Assembly (NCBI RefSeq): GCF_018138715.1
Contig: NZ_JAGSHX010000006.1
Span: 1,054,001 to 1,118,000 of the forward strand
DNA length: 64,000 bases
Source of the DNA: Streptomyces asiaticus
GTDB lineage: Bacteria > Actinomycetota > Actinomycetes > Streptomycetales > Streptomycetaceae
Direction: 5' to 3'
The notes below the pieces were generated by a model. The model saw only the letters and a program-made list of their open reading frames with translations, was not told the DNA's origin and searched no databases. The position numbers and the translations under genes are program-made. Each line of letters starts with the position of its first letter. Within the stretch, counting starts at the first letter, position 1. Of this stretch, positions 1 to 13,151 are shown one piece after another.

Positions 1-1370
1 TGCATCGCCTGGCGCACCGCGGAGGAGCGGAACAGCGGCGTCATGTTCCCCTCCGCGTCGGCGGACATCTCGTCGATGGCGGAGACGAACTCGGCCGACT
101 TGGACTTCATGCGCAGCGCGGCCGACTCGGCCCCGTCGAGGTCGAACTCCGAGGACGACACGCCCGCCACGAGCTCGACGAACGACTCCAGCTCGGTGTG
201 CTGGTTGCGGGTGACCTTCTTGGCCGACCAGAAGTAGGAGTTCTCATCCACGTGCATGTCGTAGAAGGACATCAGGAACTCGTAGAAGACGCCGTACTCC
301 CGGCGGTAGCGGGCCTCGAACTCGGTGAACGCCGCCTCCTCCGAGACGATCCCGGCCAGGCTGCTGCTGATCGAGCGGGCCGCCAGCAGGGCGCTGTAGG
401 TGGCCAGGTGGACGCCGGAGGAGAAGACCGGGTCGACGAAGCAGGCGGCGTCGCCGATGAGCACGAGGCCGGGCCGCCAGAACGTGGTCTGGTGGTACGA
501 GTAGTCCTTGCGCACCCGCAGCTGGCCGTACTGGCCCTCCGTCACCCGGGTGGCGTCCGACAGATACTCCTTGATCAGCGGGCATTCGTCGATGAGCGCC
601 AGCAGGGCCCGCTCCGGATCGCCCTGGATCTTGTCGGCGTTCTCCCGGCGGACGACCGCGCCGACGCTGGTGAGGTCCGGGGTGAGCGGGATGTACCAGA
701 ACCAGCCGCTCTCGAACGCCACGGACAGGATGTTGCCCGAGTTGGGGGCGGGCAGCCGCTTGCCGCCCTCGAAGTAGCCGAACAGCGCGAGGCTGCGGAA
801 GAACTGCGAGTACTCCCGGGTGCCGCCCACCCGCTTGTGCAGCCGGCTGCCGTTGCCCGACGCGTCCACGACGTAGCGGGCGTGCACCTCGTGCTCGGCG
901 CCGTCCGCGTCGGTGTACCGCACGCCGGTGACCCGGTCGCCGTCCTCGAGCACATCGGTGACCGACACCCGGAAGCGCACCTCGGCGCCCTTCTCCACCG
1001 CGTGCTCCAGCAGGATGTTGTCGAACTTCGAGCGCTCGACCTGGTACGCGTGCGAGGTGGCCCCCGCGATCTTCGGGGACACCGAGAAGGAGAACGTCCA
1101 CGGCTCGGCGTTGGCACCCCAGCGGAACGTGCCGCCCTTCTTCGGGGTGAACCCGGCCGCGGCCAGCTTCTCCGCCACCCCGGTCATCCGGCAGACGCCG
1201 TGGATCGTGGACGGCAGCAGCGACTCGCCGATCTGATACCGCGGAAACGTCTCCTTCTCCAGAATCAGGACCCGGTGGCCCCGCATGGCGACGAGCGCGG
1301 CCAGCGTCGACCCACCCGGACCGCCCCCGACCACCACGACGTCGTACTCCTGACGACCCTCACTCATCAT
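1..1370 (-). CDS. FADH2-dependent halogenase (partial, 3' end missing)
   Basis: About 456 codons of a flavin-dependent halogenase that runs off the left edge without a stop. The Rossmann signature VVVGGGPGGST lies at residues 10-20, and the halogenase motif W-F-W-Y-I-P near residue 222 (WxWxIP type) excludes ordinary monooxygenases. By family, it uses FADH2 from a partner reductase to make HOCl, which chlorinates a tyrosine- or hydroxyphenylglycine-type residue on the NRPS. The relatives I recognise are the glycopeptide BhaA/VhaA-like enzymes of about 490 residues, so about 35 residues are missing. The start is one of two adjacent ATGs; GGAGGGGG lies 5 nt upstream of the first. It is the last visible gene of the pgat-dpgA-B-C operon, 56 nt after dpgC. 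Confidence 0.93.
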   Translation of the reverse strand, partial: MMSEGRQEYDVVVVGGGPGGSTLAALVAMRGHRVLILEKETFPRYQIGESLLPSTIHGVCRMTGVAEKLAAAGFTPKKGGTFRWGANAEPWTFSFSVSPKIAGATSHAYQVERSKFDNILLEHAVEKGAEVRFRVSVTDVLEDGDRVTGVRYTDADGAEHEVHARYVVDASGNGSRLHKRVGGTREYSQFFRSLALFGYFEGGKRLPAPNSGNILSVAFESGWFWYIPLTPDLTSVGAVVRRENADKIQGDPERALLALIDECPLIKEYLSDATRVTEGQYGQLRVRKDYSYHQTTFWRPGLVLIGDAACFVDPVFSSGVHLATYSALLAARSISSSLAGIVSEEAAFTEFEARYRREYGVFYEFLMSFYDMHVDENSYFWSAKKVTRNQHTELESFVELVAGVSSSEFDLDGAESAALRMKSKSAEFVSAIDEMSADAEGNMTPLFRSSAVRQAM

Positions 1371-1426
1371 TGCTTCCCCCTCCTGGCGTCGTTGCTCTTC
1401 TCGTAGCCCGCCGGGCGCGGCCGCGG

Positions 1427-3360
<1,934 letters not shown>

Positions 3361-3374
3361 GACACCCTCCGCGC

Positions 3375-4466
3375 TCACCACTGGACCAGCGCCGTCTCGA
3401 TCGTGGAGCCGGGCCCCATGGTCATCAGCACGCCGTACTCACCCGGTTTGGCGACTCCCTCGTCCAGGAGCCGTTCGTAGGAGAACAGGAAAGAGCCGCT
3501 GGACACGTTGCCGTAGTCGCGCAGCACACCGACCGTGTGCCGGACGTCGTACCGGGTGAGCCCCAGGTTGACGACGACGGCGTCGATGACCTTTTTGCCG
3601 CCCGAGTGCACCAGCCAGTGCGCGATGTCGCTGCGGCGCAGCCCGGTGTCCGCCAGCAGCCGGTCCACGACCAGTTCGGCGTGGGCGCCGACCACGTACG
3701 GGATCTGCGGATCCAGGTAGAAGCTGAAGCGGCCCTGCTCGCGGTCCCAGTCGTAGCGCATGGCGTCGGAGGCGTCCGGGATGATGCAGCTGGCGAACTC
3801 GAGGATGCGCGGCCCCTCGGGGTCGGCCACGCCGTCCGGTCCTGAGCGGAGCGCGATCGCGCTCGCGCCGTCCCCGAAGAGGCTGTTCACGACGGCGGTT
3901 CGCATCGTGGAGTCGATCGCGTACGCGGCGGAGCAGGCTTCGGCGCAGAGCACGACGGCGAGTTCACCGGGGTGGGCGGCGGCCCAGCCCGCGACCACGC
4001 CCAGGGCGTTCAGCCCGGCGTTGCAGCCCATGCCCACGATGTCGGAGCGGCTACAGTGCCGGTCGATGCCGAGCTCCTTGATGAGCAGGGCGCTCAGCCC
4101 CGGGGTGAGCAGTCCGGTGGAGGTCACACAGCACAGGTGGCGCAGCTCGGCCAGCTCGGCACCGGCCCGCTTGAGGCAGGCGCGCAGCGCCTCGGCGCCC
4201 ATCTCGATGGCCTTGGCCTTGTGCTTGTCGAGCAGGTCGCCCTGCGGTTCGGGGACGCGGCCGCCCTTGCCGTCCGGCGGCGGGAGCGTCAGATGGCGGC
4301 GGTCGATGGCGCTGTTGAGGAAGACCGAACGGATCTTGGGGTCGGTGATCTCGAAGGCGTCGAGCACCTCCTGCTGGGTGTACGACGTGGATGTCACCGC
4401 CGTCCCCACGCCGAGGGCGCGGGGCCGCAACTCGGCTGCCATGGTCATCGGAAGGTCCACCCCCAC
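3375..4466 (-). CDS. dpgA: Type III polyketide synthase (3,5-dihydroxyphenylacetyl-CoA synthase)
   Basis: A chalcone/stilbene synthase-type enzyme that condenses four malonyl-CoA to give 3,5-dihydroxyphenylacetyl-CoA. The catalytic Cys is in IVGMGCNAGLNAL (C148 from this start), the His in LVHSGGKKV and the Asn in RDYGNVSSGS. Strongly family-specific stretches include KIRSVFLNSAIDRRHLTLPP and DPQIPYVVGAHAE. The start is ambiguous. I chose the GTG at 4466, which gives MGVDLPM, an N-terminus like that of known DpgA proteins (363 aa). ATG 4448 has a reasonable GGGGGTGGA upstream and is the main alternative. A longer reading to 4595 would overlap the upstream aminotransferase gene. Confidence 0.95.
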   Translation of the reverse strand: MGVDLPMTMAAELRPRALGVGTAVTSTSYTQQEVLDAFEITDPKIRSVFLNSAIDRRHLTLPPPDGKGGRVPEPQGDLLDKHKAKAIEMGAEALRACLKRAGAELAELRHLCCVTSTGLLTPGLSALLIKELGIDRHCSRSDIVGMGCNAGLNALGVVAGWAAAHPGELAVVLCAEACSAAYAIDSTMRTAVVNSLFGDGASAIALRSGPDGVADPEGPRILEFASCIIPDASDAMRYDWDREQGRFSFYLDPQIPYVVGAHAELVVDRLLADTGLRRSDIAHWLVHSGGKKVIDAVVVNLGLTRYDVRHTVGVLRDYGNVSSGSFLFSYERLLDEGVAKPGEYGVLMTMGPGSTIETALVQW

Positions 4467-4500
4467 ATACGCGGCTTGCTCCGGGGGCGGCGACTGCGAC

Positions 4501-5946
4501 TCAGTCCGGACACGTTGCCTCACCTTTCTCACTGGGATCCGCTGGTGCTGTGCGGCGCGTTGGCGCGTTGTGTGACGCGCTGTGTGACGCGTCATGCGGC
4601 GCGCTGGACGCGTTGTGCGACGCGCAGTGCGCCTCGATGAAGCGCGCGAGCCGCGCCGTGCCCTCGTCGATCTCGGCGGGCGTCAGATAGCTGATGGACA
4701 GCCGGATGCCGTGGTGGCCACCGGTGCCGGGGTAGAAGTGCGCCATCGGCGTCCAGATCACGCCGAAGTCCTGTGCGGATGTGGTCAGTACGGTGTTGTC
4801 CACCCGGAACGGGACCCGCATGGTGAGGAAGAAGCCACCGCTGGGCTCGTTCCAGCGCACCCCGAGCGCCTCCCGGCGGGCGGCGGGCAGCCGGGCGTCC
4901 AGCCGCCGCAGCATCTCCCGCATCGCCTCGCCGTAGTACGTGGCCGCTTCCGCGTTGAGCTCCGACAGGCGGCCCCGGGCGCCCAGCAGCGCGCCCGCCA
5001 CGGCGGCCTGGCTCAGTGATGAGGTGTTGACCGTCACCATGCTCTTGATCTTGGCGAGTTCGTCCGCCAGCAGCCGCTCACCGCCCGTGGCGTCCCGGAC
5101 CCGCTGGTCGGCCACGACGAAGCCGACCCGGGCGCCGGGGAAGACGGTCTTGGAGTACGAGCCCAGGTGCACCACGCGGCGGGCGCGGTCCCGGGACTTC
5201 AGCGTCGGCAGCGGGGTGCCGGGGCTCACCTGCCGGTACGGGCTGTCCTCCAGCACCAGGAAGTCATGGCGCTCGGCCAGCTCCAGCAGCTCCTCGCGGG
5301 CCTTCGGGCCCATGGTGTTCCCGGAGGGGTTGGAGTGGTCGGGCACCACGTAGAACGCGCGGGGGCGGCGGCCGCGCGCACGTTCCGCCAGCACCGCGGC
5401 CTCCAGATCGCCGGCGTGGAACCCGTCCTCGTGCTCCTCCACCGGGCGCACGGCCACGTCCAGCAGCCGCGCCGCGCCGGTGATCCCCACGTAGCAGGGG
5501 CTGGAGACCAGCAGGACGTCGTCGGGGCCCGCGAAGAGCGCGCGCAGCACCAGCAGCATGGCCTCCTGGGCGCCGACGGTCACCACGATGGACTCGGGCG
5601 GCACATCGGTGTCCTCGTCCACGCGCAGCGAGTCGGCGATGATCTGGCGGATCTGCCCGGCGGTCGGCCCGTACTGGTACAGCGCGGTACGGATGTCGGC
5701 CGGTGAACTCCCCTGCTCCGCCAGGTGGTCCAGGTAGCGGCGGATGTGGGTGAAGACCTGCTCGGTGTCGAAGAAGCCGTCGTACGGCCGGCCCGGGGCG
5801 AAGGAAATCGCGTCCGGATAGCGATGGGTCACCTCGTTGAGGAAGTTCATCGTGTCCAGCACCGGCTCGGAAACGCTGCCGTGCAGCTCTGCCATTTCGA
5901 GGTATTCCCGTTGACGGGTCTGCGCGGCGACGGTGGTTCCTGCCAT
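4501..5946 (-). CDS. hpgT: Hydroxyphenylglycine/dihydroxyphenylglycine aminotransferase
   Basis: A 481-residue fold-type I PLP aminotransferase (HpgT/Pgat) that makes L-Hpg from 4-hydroxyphenylglyoxylate and L-Dpg from the dihydroxy analogue. The Schiff-base lysine is K266 (GSYSKT). N206 (SNPSG), D234 and Y237 (LEDSPYR) are the expected PLP contacts. It heads the operon pgat-dpgA-dpgB-dpgC-halogenase. GGGGGA lies 4 nt before the ATG. About 40 C-terminal residues form an odd Ala/Ser/His/Asn-rich tail with repeats, which looks like a local expansion rather than part of the fold. Confidence 0.95.
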   Translation of the reverse strand: MAGTTVAAQTRQREYLEMAELHGSVSEPVLDTMNFLNEVTHRYPDAISFAPGRPYDGFFDTEQVFTHIRRYLDHLAEQGSSPADIRTALYQYGPTAGQIRQIIADSLRVDEDTDVPPESIVVTVGAQEAMLLVLRALFAGPDDVLLVSSPCYVGITGAARLLDVAVRPVEEHEDGFHAGDLEAAVLAERARGRRPRAFYVVPDHSNPSGNTMGPKAREELLELAERHDFLVLEDSPYRQVSPGTPLPTLKSRDRARRVVHLGSYSKTVFPGARVGFVVADQRVRDATGGERLLADELAKIKSMVTVNTSSLSQAAVAGALLGARGRLSELNAEAATYYGEAMREMLRRLDARLPAARREALGVRWNEPSGGFFLTMRVPFRVDNTVLTTSAQDFGVIWTPMAHFYPGTGGHHGIRLSISYLTPAEIDEGTARLARFIEAHCASHNASSAPHDASHSASHNAPTRRTAPADPSEKGEATCPD

Positions 5947-5965
5947 GAATTCCCCCGGGCGGCAA

Positions 5966-6045
5966 ATGAATGAGGCGGCTCGAATGCGAGCGACGTGATC
6001 GAGGCCGGATGAATGAGGCCGGATGAATGAGATCGGCTGAATGAG
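5966..6045. repeat. Short direct repeats upstream of hpgT
   Basis: The nonamer ATGAATGAG occurs at 5966, 6009 and 6023, with a variant CTGAATGAG at 6037. Each copy is followed by purine-rich GGC/ATC sequence. They occupy the hpgT leader between its start codon and the StrR-type site at 6097. They look like slippage-generated repeats in the 5' untranslated region; no function is evident. Confidence 0.7.
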
Positions 6046-6096
6046 GGCGGCTCGGATGCTTCAGCATCACACGCCCGTCACCCTTTCGACAACGCC

Positions 6097-6125
6097 GTCC
6101 AATTGCTCGAACCGCGCGCTTGGAC
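6097..6125. promoter_or_regulatory. StrR/BbR-type operator upstream of the hpgT-dpg operon
   Basis: A perfect GTCCAA-N17-TTGGAC inverted repeat in the interval between the convergent end of the prephenate dehydrogenase gene and the hpgT start. From memory, the binding consensus of the glycopeptide regulator BbR is GTCCAR-N17-TTGGAC. This site matches it in both half-sites and in spacing. It lies about 150 bp upstream of the hpgT ATG and probably serves the StrR-like regulator at 10839-11804. Confidence 0.8.
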
Positions 6126-6151
6126 GGGCTTGTCCGCAGCCCTGAGGAGCG

Positions 6152-7300
6152 CTATCCCGCGGGCACCGATTCAGCCCGTGCCCGCTCCCATCCGTCCCAT
6201 CCGTCGGCGCCCAGCTTGGCCCCGATCCGCTCGGCGTCGGCCGTGGGAACGGGCACCCGCACCCGTAGCCCGCTCTCCTCCGCGGCCTCCACGGCGACGT
6301 CGTCCACGGCGATTCCGAGCGCCGCGACGGCGCCCAGCAGCCGGGCCAGCTCCCCCGGACGGTCCGGGACCAGGATCCGTAGGCCGGTCTCGGCCGCGGG
6401 CGGGCCGACGCCAGGGCGCGGCAGCCCCGCGAGCCCGGCGACGCCCCGGGACAGCAGCTCCTCCAGGGTCCGTACGCCCTGGTCATGGCCTGCGCCGCTG
6501 TCCTCGGCGAACTCGTCTTCCTCTGCCGGTACGTCTTCCTCGGCGAGTACGTCCAGCGCCGCCGCCACCCGGGCCAGATCGGCCCGCAGCTCCTTCACCA
6601 CCCCGGCCATGGCGGCCGCGTTGGACCGCAGGATGTCGCTCCACAGCCGGGGGTCCCCGGCGGCGATCCGGGTCACATCGCGCAGCCCCTGCCCGGCCAG
6701 CAGCGGCACCCCGGCCGGGCCGTCGCGCAGCCGTGCGGCCATCACGCTGGCCAGCAGATGCGGAACGTGCGAGGTCAGCGCCACCACCTCGTCATGCTCC
6801 CGGCCGCGCATCACCACCGGCGCGGCGCCGCACAACTCGGCCAGCTCCAAGCCTCGGTCGAGGGCGGCGCGCGAGGTCAGCCGGTGCGGCGTCAGCGCCC
6901 AGGGGCGGCCCCGGAACAGCTCGGCCCGCGCCGCCAGCGGCCCCGACCGCTCCCGCCCGGCCAGCGGATGGCCGCCGACGTAGCGGGAGGGCTCGGGGGC
7001 GCGGGCGAGCACGGCCCGCTCCGGGCCCGCCTTCACGCTCGCCACATCGGTGTAGGCGCGGGCCAGACCGCGGGCCTGGGCCGCGATCAGCACCTCGGCG
7101 ATCCGGCTCGGCGGCACCGCCAGCACGGCCAGGTCGACCGGCTCCGGCGGGTCCTCCGCCCGGCCCGCGCCGAGTGCGGCGGCGGTTCTGGCGGCGGCCC
7201 GGTTCCGGTCGGAGAGATACACCGACACGCCCCGACCGGTGGCGGCGAGCGCGACCGACGTACCGATGAGGCCGGTGCCGATGACGGCCATCGTGTGCAT
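6152..7300 (-). CDS. pdh: Prephenate dehydrogenase
   Basis: A 382-residue NAD(P)-dependent prephenate dehydrogenase that supplies 4-hydroxyphenylpyruvate for HmaS. The Rossmann motif GTGLIG is at residues 8-13. The catalytic region includes HPLAG and the typical GREHDEVVALTSHVPH segment. An ACT-like domain sits near the C-terminus (LRILVPDRPGELARLL), joined by an acidic Glu-rich linker. Its presence beside hmaS/hmo is typical of Hpg cassettes, where it diverts shikimate flux. The start is ATG 7300; a GTG one codon upstream is possible. Confidence 0.94.
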   Translation of the reverse strand: MHTMAVIGTGLIGTSVALAATGRGVSVYLSDRNRAAARTAAALGAGRAEDPPEPVDLAVLAVPPSRIAEVLIAAQARGLARAYTDVASVKAGPERAVLARAPEPSRYVGGHPLAGRERSGPLAARAELFRGRPWALTPHRLTSRAALDRGLELAELCGAAPVVMRGREHDEVVALTSHVPHLLASVMAARLRDGPAGVPLLAGQGLRDVTRIAAGDPRLWSDILRSNAAAMAGVVKELRADLARVAAALDVLAEEDVPAEEDEFAEDSGAGHDQGVRTLEELLSRGVAGLAGLPRPGVGPPAAETGLRILVPDRPGELARLLGAVAALGIAVDDVAVEAAEESGLRVRVPVPTADAERIGAKLGADGWDGWERARAESVPAG

Positions 7301-9831
<2,531 letters not shown>

Positions 9832-9854
9832 ACCGCGGCCCCGCCACCGCATAT

Positions 9855-9895
9855 GCGATCCGGCCAGGACGGGCCTCTCGTCCTGGCCGGATCGC
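9855..9895. terminator. Perfect 17-bp hairpin after hmo
   Basis: GCGATCCGGCCAGGACG pairs perfectly with its complement across a 7-nt loop, 23 nt after the hmo stop. There is no T-run, as is common in streptomycete terminators. It probably ends the hmaS-hmo transcript. Confidence 0.8.
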
Positions 9896-9932
9896 TGGAT
9901 CGCCGGGTCGGCATGTGGCTTCGGCCGGAGCT

Positions 9933-9961
9933 GTCCAACCAGCGATTCCCGCTGGTTGGAC
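9933..9961. promoter_or_regulatory. StrR/BbR-type operator downstream of hmo
   Basis: A second exact GTCCAA-N17-TTGGAC match. Here the central 17 bases extend the symmetry to a perfect 12-bp stem with a 5-nt loop, so it could also act as a terminator hairpin. It stands between hmo and the GC-rich repeat array, about 1.8 kb from the start of the StrR-like regulator. Its location downstream of a gene is puzzling for an activator site; the array may have been inserted between it and its original target. Confidence 0.7.
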
Positions 9962-10009
9962 GGGCCCGGCGGGGCGGGGTGTCCGGCGGGTCTTTCTCCC
10001 CTCCCCGCC

Positions 10010-10800
10010 CCTTCCCGCTACCAGGGGCTCCGCCCCTGGACCCCGGCATCTGGAGCGGAGCGCGCCACGCGACGGACCCGCATATCGATGCCCCGGGAAG
10101 CGGCGGAACCCCGGACCGGGCTCTGGGACGAAGCCCGGACCAGGCCCTGAGACGGAACCCCCGTCCGGGGCCGGGTGCGAAACGCCCGTCCAAGGCCCGG
10201 GACTGAACCCGGGACCGGGGGCTGAGACGGAACCCCCGCCCGGAACCCGGGACGGAACCCCCGCCCGGAACCTGGGGCGGAGCCCCGTCCGGGCCTGGGA
10301 CGGAACCCCGGCGGGGTCCGGGATGACCCCCCGCCCGAGTGCTGGGGCGAAGCCCCCGCCCGGAACCCGGGACGGAACCCCCGCCCGGGACCTGGGGCGG
10401 AGCCCCGTCCGGGCCTGGGGCGAACCCCCACCCGGGCCCCGGGGCGAAGCCCCCATCCGGAACCCGGGACCGAACCCCCACCCGGGGGTCCGAGGCGGAA
10501 CCCCCGCCCGGGACCTGAGATGGAACTCCGGACCGGGCCTGGGACGGAACCCCGGCGGGGTCCGGGATGACCCCCCGCCCGAGTGCTGGGGCGAAGCCCC
10601 CGCCCAAGGCCTGGGGCGAACCCCCACCCGGACCCCGGGGCGAAGCCCCCATCCGGAACCCGGGACCGAACCCCCACCCGGGGGTCCGAGGCGGAACCCT
10701 GGACCGGAACCCGGGACGAAACCCCGTCCGGGGTCTGGGGCGGAGCCCCGGGCCGGGGTCTGGGGCGGAGCTCCAGTTTCGGGGAGGGGCGGGGTGGGGA
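10010..10800. repeat. GC-rich degenerate tandem repeat array
   Basis: About 750 bp made almost wholly of variants of C/GGAACCCCCGCCCGG, CCCGGGACGGAACCCC and GGGGCGAAGCCCC. Higher-order duplications are visible: a stretch of about 65 bp starting at 10297 recurs at 10541, and a stretch of about 80 bp starting at 10421 recurs at 10617. It begins with a fragment of the interspersed GGGGCTCCGCCCCTGGACCCC/GCATATCGATG intergenic element. All six frames stay largely open and would encode Pro/Gly/Arg repeats, which are artefacts. No gene is seen in 9832-10838. Confidence 0.92.
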
Positions 10801-10838
10801 GCGGCCCGCCGGAGGCGGTACGGTCCCTCGGGTGTTCC

Positions 10839-11804
10839 CTAGGCGAGCTGGAGGTCCACCCGGACCGCGATCTCGTCCCACATCCCCGCGCACTCACGGG
10901 CGAGGCTGGCCACGATGCCACTGCAATGCGGCGGCACGTTCGCGATGATCTCCTGCCACTCCTCCGTACTGAGCATGTTGATGTTGAGCAGCCGGAGCAG
11001 CCTGCGGCCCGTCTCGTTGAACCGCAGGGCGGGGTCCGAGGTGAGACGGTGCACGGCCGCGAGGCGATCGGCCATCGGGACCACCTCGGCGGTGGCCGCG
11101 CCCGCCGTGGACCGGCTCAGCGCCTCGGTCCGCCGGCCCCCGGCCTTCGCCGCGCCACGCGACTTCGGCAAGGGGTCCTCGCCCCTGCTCATCCGGTTCC
11201 TGACGTCCCGTGCGGTTTCCGGAGAGATCCCCGCGGCCCGGGCGATCTGGCGTAGCGACAGCCCCGGGTTCGCCGTGATCAGCCTGCTCGCCAGCTCGCG
11301 CCCGGCGGCGCTGTTGATGGGACGGACCCGGCCGTCCTGACCGATACGGCTGCCACCGGCAGCCTCCTCGGCCGACGTCCGCCGCCGGATCTCCGCGACG
11401 GTGCCCGCCGAGATGCCCGAGACCGACGCGATCATGCGGTCCGACCACTGGGGATGCGACACGATGATGCGCGCGGCCGCCGACTTCCGGTCCGTCATCG
11501 ACAGCGGCAGACCATGGGTGATGTTGGAGCCGACGGCCAGGACGAACGCGTCGGCCTTGCTGCCGTCGAAGAACTTGACCTTGATCTTCTCGTCGCCGCG
11601 GAGCTCCGCGGCCCGTAGCCGGTGGGCGCCGTCGACCACCCGCATCGTGGTCCGGTGGACGATGATGGGCGGTAACGTGACTTCCGTCTCCGCCAGCGCT
11701 TGGATGTGCTCCGGGTCCTCCCCTGAACTTCGCGGTGATTCCGCCATCGAAATCGACGCGATGTCGACTTCGACGACCCCTTCCTCAAGTTGCTGCTCGA
11801 ACAT
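10839..11804 (-). CDS. StrR/BbR-type ParB-like pathway regulator
   Basis: A 321-residue regulator of the StrR family, the pathway-specific activators of streptomycin and glycopeptide clusters. It has an N-terminal ParB/sulfiredoxin-like domain (EVTLPPIIVHRTTMRVVDGAHRLRAA) and a central helix-turn-helix region around WSDRMIASVSGISAGTVAEIRRR. A second HTH-like stretch follows (LRQIARAAGISPETARDVRNR). The C-terminus has the RLLRLLNINMLSTEEWQ segment that I associate with this family. The start is ATG 11804, with GGGGGG upstream; a TTG two codons earlier is unlikely. The two GTCCAA-N17-TTGGAC sites in the window are its probable targets. Confidence 0.93.
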   Translation of the reverse strand: MFEQQLEEGVVEVDIASISMAESPRSSGEDPEHIQALAETEVTLPPIIVHRTTMRVVDGAHRLRAAELRGDEKIKVKFFDGSKADAFVLAVGSNITHGLPLSMTDRKSAAARIIVSHPQWSDRMIASVSGISAGTVAEIRRRTSAEEAAGGSRIGQDGRVRPINSAAGRELASRLITANPGLSLRQIARAAGISPETARDVRNRMSRGEDPLPKSRGAAKAGGRRTEALSRSTAGAATAEVVPMADRLAAVHRLTSDPALRFNETGRRLLRLLNINMLSTEEWQEIIANVPPHCSGIVASLARECAGMWDEIAVRVDLQLA

Positions 11805-11850
11805 CGCCAACCCCCCGCTCCAAGGCGAGCTCGCCTCGAAAGGAATTTCT

Positions 11851-11879
11851 ATCCGGGGGGTGGCAGGAACGCTTTGGAC
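11851..11879. promoter_or_regulatory. Degenerate StrR-type site upstream of the regulator
   Basis: ATCCGG-N17-TTGGAC: one perfect half-site and one 4/6 half-site at the correct spacing, centred about 60 bp upstream of the regulator's ATG. It would fit autoregulation, but the match is incomplete. Confidence 0.4.
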
Positions 11880-12335
11880 ACCACTTCGAAGATCGCCAAT
11901 CGTGGCCGATCAATATCGACCACCCCCCGTTGCTCCACTTCGCGAAATCGCGAAAGGCCGTTCAATCTTTCGACGCAGACTCTAACAGCGGTCAGGCGGT
12001 TTGACACCCCGTATCCACGCGCGGCGCGCCGCTGTTACTCAACCAGAACTCATGGTTTCGGCCGGAGCGATCACCAGCGGAAGCGATGGCGTTCCATAGG
12101 TGATTACTGATACCGGCGGGACGAGACGCGTCACATGAGGTGAATGCAGCCCAGTTCGGCCGCTCACCTGGCCCTTCGCGTTCCTTCCCAGGGCCCCGGA
12201 GCACGCATGAAATGCTTTCATGGGGCATGCGGGAACGCCAAATCGGGGGAATCGCGGGAATGCCGATCCGGAATCCACGCCGTCGTCCCGCCGGCGGGAC
12301 AGAAAGCATTGGCTAGAGGTTCTACGGAGCGCTGC
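11880..12335. other. Long intergenic region with palindromes
   Basis: No gene is supported here. The stretch is less GC-rich than its surroundings and holds perfect palindromes TTCGCGA-AA-TCGCGAA (11939-11954) and CATGAAA-TGC-TTTCATG (12206-12222). These could be operators for the StrR-like gene or for a regulator outside the window. Confidence 0.6.
12285..12300. promoter_or_regulatory. 16-bp palindrome with CGCCGGCG core
   Basis: GTCCCGCCGGCGGGAC is a perfect 16-bp palindrome 35 nt beyond the stop of the LmbU-like gene. From memory, LmbU targets have been described with a CGCCGGCG palindromic core, so it may be a regulator site. It could equally be the gene's terminator stem. In a high-GC genome the core alone is not specific. 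Confidence 0.4.
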
Positions 12336-12938
12336 TCACGCCCCCAGGGCAGGCGGGTCGGCGGCGGAGCCGGGAATATGCGGGACCGGGTCTTCGGCCG
12401 CCTCGTCGAGCATCTGGATGATCCAATCCATAAGCCCGAGACCGGCGGTCTCCGCCGCCCGCTCCCAGCGGATTCTGCGCTCGGCGACCACGTTCACCTG
12501 CACAACGCCCGGCTCCGGTGCGGCTTCCGGACACTGACGCCGCATCCGTATCTGCCGGCGTAACGCATTGCGGGTCCAGCCGCCCTCCTCGGCCCGGGTC
12601 AGCCACTCCTCCTGCTCGGCCTCGGGGAGGGCCGCCACTTCCGCGTGGTGCTGAAAACTCAGCTTGCCCCGCCGCCTGCCCGGCTCGAACTTACGTGCCA
12701 CCCAGGCGTAGTTGCGGAGCGTCTGGTAGTCGAGCGAGGTCTGCTTCAGCGCCTGGCGGTAGCGGTCGGGGTAGTGCTCCTGGCCGAAGATGAGCCAATC
12801 GCCCAGCCACCACGCGGAGGAGTCGGCGATGACGTGGATCTGCTGGCCGAGGTGGCGCCACTCGGGCAACGGCAGATCGGGAGGGAGTGACAATCCCGTT
12901 CGCCGGGTGGTCGTCCGCCCGTTCGCGGGGATGGACAT
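12336..12938 (-). CDS. LmbU-family transcriptional regulator
   Basis: A 200-residue protein of the LmbU/NovE/CloE family, positive regulators found inside lincomycin, aminocoumarin and other antibiotic clusters. The diagnostic core is SLPPDLPLPEWRHLG, SSAWWLGDWLIFGQEHYPDRY, TSLDYQTLRNYAWVARKF and LSFQHHAEVAALP, followed by a Trp/Arg-rich recognition segment. The start is ATG 12938, preceded by AGGTGAGGTG; longer in-frame readings are not supported. It is divergent from a small zinc-ribbon gene. It is a second pathway-level regulator beside the StrR homologue. Confidence 0.92.
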   Translation of the reverse strand: MSIPANGRTTTRRTGLSLPPDLPLPEWRHLGQQIHVIADSSAWWLGDWLIFGQEHYPDRYRQALKQTSLDYQTLRNYAWVARKFEPGRRRGKLSFQHHAEVAALPEAEQEEWLTRAEEGGWTRNALRRQIRMRRQCPEAAPEPGVVQVNVVAERRIRWERAAETAGLGLMDWIIQMLDEAAEDPVPHIPGSAADPPALGA

Positions 12939-13151
12939 CGTGCACACCTCACCTGCCCTCGTCTTCGGCGGCCTCATCCTCCACAGAGGGGGGTTTCGGC
13001 GAGGTTTCATCGCACCTGGCCGGTTCCCACCGGCCGGGAAGCACCTCACGCGCGGGCGACCGAGGGCGTTACGGTTCCGAAACCCATGCACCGATCTACT
13101 GGGCGGATGGATGCGGAATCAGTCTCACCGCGAGCCGACAGAGGAGGCTAC

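Noticed and set aside
198..1406. Long plus-strand frame opposite the halogenase
   Set aside because: It is a GC-skew shadow of the halogenase codons with no recognisable domain.
10010..10800. Possible CRISPR-like or coding repeat array
   Set aside because: The units are contiguous, degenerate and palindromic with no unique spacers, no cas genes are near, and the open frames only encode Pro/Gly/Arg repeats in every frame.
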